64,000 nucleotides of DNA from Allium sativum (Eukaryota; Streptophyta; Magnoliopsida; Asparagales; Amaryllidaceae). Both the position numbers and the translations under genes were made by a program. This document shows positions 59,601-64,000 of this stretch, piece after piece. The notes under the pieces were generated by a model. It was given only the letters and a program-made list of their open reading frames with translations. It made no database searches and was not told the origin of the DNA. The DNA lies in contig CM060915.1 in NCBI GenBank assembly GCA_030737875.1, positions 570,570,577 to 570,634,576 on the forward strand. Direction: 5' to 3'. How positions within the stretch are numbered: the stretch's first letter is position 1; each line of letters opens with the position of its first letter.

Positions 59601-59792
59601 AACAGAGAGGTTCGACTAGTCAAAGTGCAATGGGGAGAAGATGAGAGCAATGCTACTTGGGAGACAGAAGCGAAGATGCGTTCATTGTACCCATTCCTTT
59701 TTGAAGGTATGTCTTTTAACTTCTCCTTTATCGTTTGTCTAGTACTTATCTTATCTTTAGTATGTCCTCTCATTAGTACCTTTGACCTTTAG
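56661..59792 (+). pseudogene. Element D pol remnant
   Basis: Protease [18 protein letters not shown] (from about 56715) is frameshifted near 56880. RT (from about 56966) runs to 57613, where a frameshift after FGLTNAP ends it; the following MDDILVFSK block is at 57661-57687. From 57691 to about 57970 the sequence is foreign, including the 152-bp segment shared with B. The second half of RT and most of RNase H are missing: the sequence resumes with [15 protein letters not shown] (58048). The integrase zinc finger is present (HHSKMTIHPGG, about 58468; CLVCQQ, 58580). A TAG at 58660-58662 and a small deletion remove the first catalytic Asp region. The D-35-E part (SDRDPIFTS...) and chromodomain-like end run to 59558, where a TGA intervenes; the last block (59595-59792) follows. 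Not functional. Confidence 0.9.
57816..57967 (+). repeat. 152-bp segment shared with element B
   Basis: Counterpart of 35577-35728 in B. Here it lies between the RT active-site block (57661-57687) and a second, diverged copy of the 'atcctggttttctctag' RT block at 57973-57989, so the insertion point differs from B. A further 120 bp to its left (57691-57810) is also non-retroviral and unidentified. Confidence 0.75.
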
Positions 59793-60303
59793 ATAGGGTA
59801 AACCTATGGTTGAAACATGTGTTTGAGACATGTTATGATTGATGGATGCGTGTGGATGCAAGTCTTTGCTAGTGGTTGCTCGTGGATGCATATACACACA
59901 CTTTAGACACTAGATCGGCTCAGTCACTTCATATTGCATATTGCATATAATTGTGTGTATGTAGCTATATTAATGGATGTATAATGGTTGTGTTATCATA
60001 TGGATGATGCATTTTGGGGTATGGTTGTGCACACATGTAGAAATAGTATGTGTCGATAGGGATCTTTCGCATACATATTGGATGCATGGCACTATCATGG
60101 TTTGCATTAAGGAGGTCAACTAAATCAGTAGACCGCCTGATTTTGCATTAGGCAGGGAACATATACACACACTTTTTGCATATGTTCATACAGCATTAGA
60201 AACTTTAAGGACAATGGATGCTAGTGTTTGATGGTTTGAGTAGATGGTTGTTTGGTTGGTAGGATACGTTCTTCTTGACTTAGAGATTTCAGGGACGAAA
60301 TCC
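59793..60303 (+). other. Element D 3' non-coding region before PPT
   Basis: No gene. Shares blocks with element A's equivalent region, for example TGGTTGCTCGTGGATGCAT, CACTAGATCGGCTCA, and the ATTTC...GAAAT inverted repeat at about 60286-60301. Confidence 0.7.
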
Positions 60304-60319
60304 TTTAAGTAGGGGAGAA
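60304..60319 (+). other. Polypurine tract of element D
   Basis: TTTAAGTAGGGGAGAA directly before the 3' LTR. Confidence 0.85.
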
Positions 60320-63300
60320 TGTAACACCCCGTCTGTTGAATAACTTGCTATAATGTAAAACAGGGAAGAACTAAATTTTAAAATCTGAATCAGGGGAAAC
60401 GGGCTATGCCATTGCGTTCGTCTCGGAAAAATACGCGGAATAGAGTCCGAAATTTCGTGAATCGGAGTCCGTATGACTGAGATATGGCCTTTAGAAGTTT
60501 CACGAAAAATCAGAAAACGAAATAGATTTCAAAAATGCAGAATATGGGCTAGGCGGGAAAATTCCCGTCCAGACCAGGTCGACCTGGGGGTCGACCTGGG
60601 TGTCGACCTGCCCACCAGGTCGACTAGGGTGTCGACCCTAGTGTCGACCTGGGGGTCGACCTCCCTGGTCGAGCCCAGGTAACCTGGGTGCACTTATTTG
60701 GGATCTGGGCTGTGTTTTGGTGGCTTGTGACGAAATCTGACGGCTCTAACCTAATCTAGGGTTAATCTAAGGGCCAAAACTACATCCTAACTCTATAAAT
60801 ACACCCTAAGACTACCCTAATTCATACTAAAAATAGATACAACGTCGTTATGCCGTCAAAATGCAACTTGAAGGAGCCTCCAACAAATGGTAGAAGAAGA
60901 TAGCTTCTCAAATCAACTTCTAATCAACTCTAGCAACTTAATCTTCTTCATAGGAGTGCTAATCAACAAGTTGTGAGTACTATAGCCTTAATGACAAATT
61001 GTTGAAATGATTATGATAGGATATAATGAGGTTATGGCTATGAATGTGGATCAATGCAAGTTATGTTATCATATGCTATATGTTCATGATGTTATGCAAG
61101 TTATGCAAGTTATATGCTACATGATCATGATGTTATGCAAGTTATGCAAGTTATATGCTACATGATCATGATGTTATGCAAGTTATGCAAGTCATATGCT
61201 ACATGTTCATGATGTTATGCAAGTTATGCAAGTTATATGCTACATGATCATGATGTTATGCAAGTTATGCAAGTGTTAGGCTATGTGTTCATGATGCTAG
61301 TTATGCAAATTGCTATGATAAACATTGATCCATTATGACACCATGTTATGCAAGTTTGGTGTTTGATTATATGCAAGTTCATATATGATATGTTATGCAA
61401 GTTTGGTGTTTGATTATATGCAAGTTCATATATGACATGTTATGCAAGTTTGGTGTTTGATTATATGCATGTAACATGTGCAAGTTTACGCCTTTGTATG
61501 ATATGCATACATATGCAAGTTAACCCCTTTTGTATGTCATACATACATATGCAAGTTTACCCCTTTGTATGACATAAGTAGCTTATGCAAGTTAACCTCT
61601 TTATGACATATGTGATTCATGCAAGTTTGGGTTGATTATTTATGCTAGTTGGGTTTGATGCTATATGCATGTTGACACCTTTAAAACCCATGTTGATGCT
61701 AATGTTATGCAAGTTACACCCATTGTATGTGTGATGAATCTTTCCTTTTAAGTATGTCATGTTAGCGAATTACGTGGGGAACAATGGGGTTAATATTCAT
61801 GTTAATGAAATGGTGTGAAGTTGGTATGATTATGCATACCATAAAGTGGATGGACATAATTGAGTCAATTATGTACATCGTTAAATTTGTAATTAATTAG
61901 GGATAATTAATACAAATTATGGGGGTGATTAATTAGGTGTAATTAATCGACTAAGACACGAGGTTGGACCCTTTTGTAGCATAAGACTGCCCGGAACCGA
62001 CCGGCAAATCCAGCGGCTACAAATGATTGGCCCAATGTGAGAGGTCTTAGGCATAAACTAAACACGTGACAAGTGTAAAGACACGAGGTTAGACTCGGTT
62101 ATGGCGTAAGGCTGCCCGGACCCGACCGGCAAATCCAGCTGCCATAAAAGATAGTCTAATGTGAGAGGTCTTTACAACGGTTACGTTCTTAATCAATTAA
62201 GAAACACTTAACCAGATAAGCATGTAGTGGGGCATGAGGGGTTAAGTGGGTGCCTTGGGTGGCATGAGGAAATCAAGTAGGTGCCTTGGGTGGCATGTGG
62301 AAAAATCTAGTGGTTGCCTTGGATGGCAATAGAAAATACGATTAGAATACTTAACCAAAGTGGAACATGTAATTAAACATGATTAAAGGGTTAAGTAAGT
62401 GCCTTGGGTGGCATGTGGAAAAATCTAGTGGTTTCCTTGGGTGGCAATAGAAAATACGATTAGAATACTTAACCAAAGTGGAACATGTAATTAAACATGA
62501 TTAAAGGGTTAAGTAAGTGCCTTGGGTGGCATGTGGGAAAATCTAGTGGTTGCCTTGGGTGGCAATGGAAAATACGATTAGAATACTTAACCAAAGTGGA
62601 ACATGTAATTAAACATGATTAAAGGGTTAAGTAAGTGCCTTGGGTGGCGTGTGGAAATCTAGTGGGTGCCTTGAGTGGCAATTGAAATATGGTTAAATGA
62701 ATTAACCAAACTTTAAACATGTAAGTGGACATGATTATTAAAAGGGTTAAGTGGGATACACTAGAAGGGACAAGCTTAGGTGGGTAGCTTGTGGGGGCCC
62801 ATTTCAACCAGTAACCCATATGTATCTTATTGGGCTCGACCCATGTCGAGGACGGGACACGCGTACTGGGCTTGACTATAAGAGGCCAAAACGGGTTAGC
62901 TTTGGCAACGCAAGTCCAACGGGCTTCATATGCGTGTGTGGACCCGGGCTGGTAGGTAAGACGTTGTTGCATCGTGTAGGTATAAGCCGTGCACCGTTGG
63001 TTGTATCGGGTTGCCACTTTGGGGAGTGATACACCCCACTGTGGGGCCAGCACGGGTATCTACGTTAGGGAGCCGATCGAATGGAGTAGTGGGTACACCT
63101 AGTGGAGATAGGGGCAGACGGCACCTATGTAGTCAGCTAGGGGTACACGAGACTACTATTAAGATTACTAAGTACACTTAGTGGGATCAATCTTTAAGTT
63201 GGGAATTACCCTTGGGTGGGTAGATCTGGTGTGGTGCAGTGTAGGAATTACCCTTGGGTGGGTAGATCTGGTGTGGTGCAGTGTAGTATTACCCTTGGGT

Positions 63301-63857
63301 GGGTAGATGCGTCTTTACCGTTATCTTAGTTCGTCCTAAGTCTAGTTGGCTGCTTAGTGTAGTCATTTATCCCCAGTTGTACCGTACCAGGTTTATATCA
63401 TACCCTAATTACTTTAATGATTGTATTGTTAAGGTTATAGGACTCGCTCAGACTTATGTCTGACCCCGTTGTTTTTATCTTTTTTCCCAACCCTCAGGTT
63501 CTCAGAGTGGGCCTAGTGCTAGTGGACTTTGATCAGATCACTTTATCTGTCTTTTGGAGCTTGGACATTTGATGTAAAGCTCAGCTTATCTTTTCGTTTA
63601 TGTCTATTAGTTCATGTAGTGGGATTATGTACTTTTGTTTTATCAAGATGGATATTATGTACTTGACTCTTGTTTATGGTTTTGTGATGTAACCAAACAT
63701 GTTTTACTTTCCGCTGCAATGAAATGATGTTTTAAATTCTCAAGTATTACTTATATCTGTCTTGTTGTAACTTTTCTGTTCTATATTCACTTAAGATACT
63801 CCACCGATGCTATGTTATTCCCTTGGTGAGTGACCGTAGCGGGTGTGGGGTGTTACA
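60320..63857 (+). repeat. Element D 3' LTR
   Basis: Copy of 52570-56109. The GTCGAC array is one 12-bp unit shorter, and an 11-bp duplication is present near 60917. Ends TGTTACA at 63857, followed by GATTC. Confidence 0.95.
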
Positions 63858-63862
63858 GATTC

Positions 63863-64000
63863 CGCCTCCATCAGACCACCGAGTTCGACGCCGTCAGCAC
63901 CTCAGGCGCGCCTCTCGAGGCTGGTCAACGCTGCGTGGTCCGATCGTGGTAATACTTCACGGTTTGGTCAAGAATTGAAGACCTAGTTTTGAAGAAAACA
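63863..64000 (+). mobile_element. Family C LTR, copy F, continuation
   Basis: CG-rich LTR sequence continuing from 52569 after element D; runs off the window. No coding sequence assigned. Confidence 0.7.

Larger units (their letters stand above)
52570..63857 (+). mobile_element. Element D: complete but coding-defective Ty3/gypsy chromovirus
   Basis: 11.29-kb element with perfect target duplication GATTC (52565-52569 and 63858-63862), LTRs of 3540 and 3538 bp, PBS and PPT. The LTRs differ at about 30 sites by hand count (near 0.8-0.9%), plus a 12-bp deletion and an 11-bp duplication in the 3' LTR. The pol protein is closely related to that of element A (same [21 protein letters not shown] and chromodomain-like blocks), but gag is almost gone. 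Inserted in family C LTR F. Confidence 0.95.

Overview
The window is flowering-plant nuclear DNA made almost entirely of nested LTR retrotransposons. The evidence is plant-type Ty3/gypsy chromovirus polyproteins, initiator-Met-tRNA primer-binding sites (TGGTATCAGAGC), LTRs of 2.6 to 6.2 kb, a plant L1-type LINE, and a promoter-like stretch with telo-box and site II (TGGGCY) motifs. I cannot name the species. The only candidate cellular gene is a partial one on the minus strand in the first 1.9 kb. There are no bacterial-style operons, rRNA, tRNA or CRISPR features.

Layout. 1-1905: edge of a possible housekeeping gene (minus). About 2640-5311: 3' part of an LTR of the very-long-LTR family C (copy X, plus). 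5312-31334: element E (family C, minus), with a 3' LTR remnant, PPT, about 1.4 kb of non-coding interior, PBS and a 5' LTR truncated at 31334. E was invaded by a DNA-transposon-like element (6772-19101, 9-bp TSD TTTATTAAA), which was itself invaded by complete element A (7015-18288, plus, TSD TATTA). E was also invaded by a 6.2-kb solo LTR of family C (19675-25869, plus, TSD ATCTT). 31335-44470: element H (minus; leader fragment, PBS, 3.7-kb LTR), whose LTR is split by complete element B (32032-40965, minus, near-TSD ACATG/ACCTG). 44471-46615: eroded chromovirus gag/protease remnant (minus) with an internal 843-bp tandem duplication, cut by H. About 46620-49490: decayed L1-type LINE (plus). 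49491-51460: AT-rich DNA with a (GT)15 microsatellite. 51461 to the window end: family C LTR F (plus), split by complete element D (52570-63857, plus, TSD GATTC).

Element state. A has one gag-pol reading frame broken by a single TGA, and its two LTRs differ at only about a dozen sites by hand count. D and B have LTRs about 1-1.5% diverged, yet their gag-pol is badly broken. They were probably mobilised by proteins of other elements, or decayed before their last move. E looks like a LARD: LTRs near 6 kb around a short interior without genes.

The most interesting material is in the LTRs. Families A, D and H share (i) two tandem copies of a roughly 100-nt, three-stem inverted-repeat module whose stems change sequence but stay complementary, (ii) an array of GTCGAC palindromes 260-355 bp from the LTR start and 100-135 bp upstream of a TATAAATA box. 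A and D also share (iii) a plausible intron (GTAAG...CTCAG) in the LTR leader and (iv) a palindrome matching the E2F consensus. B and D carry the same unidentified 152-bp segment at different points in their broken pol genes.
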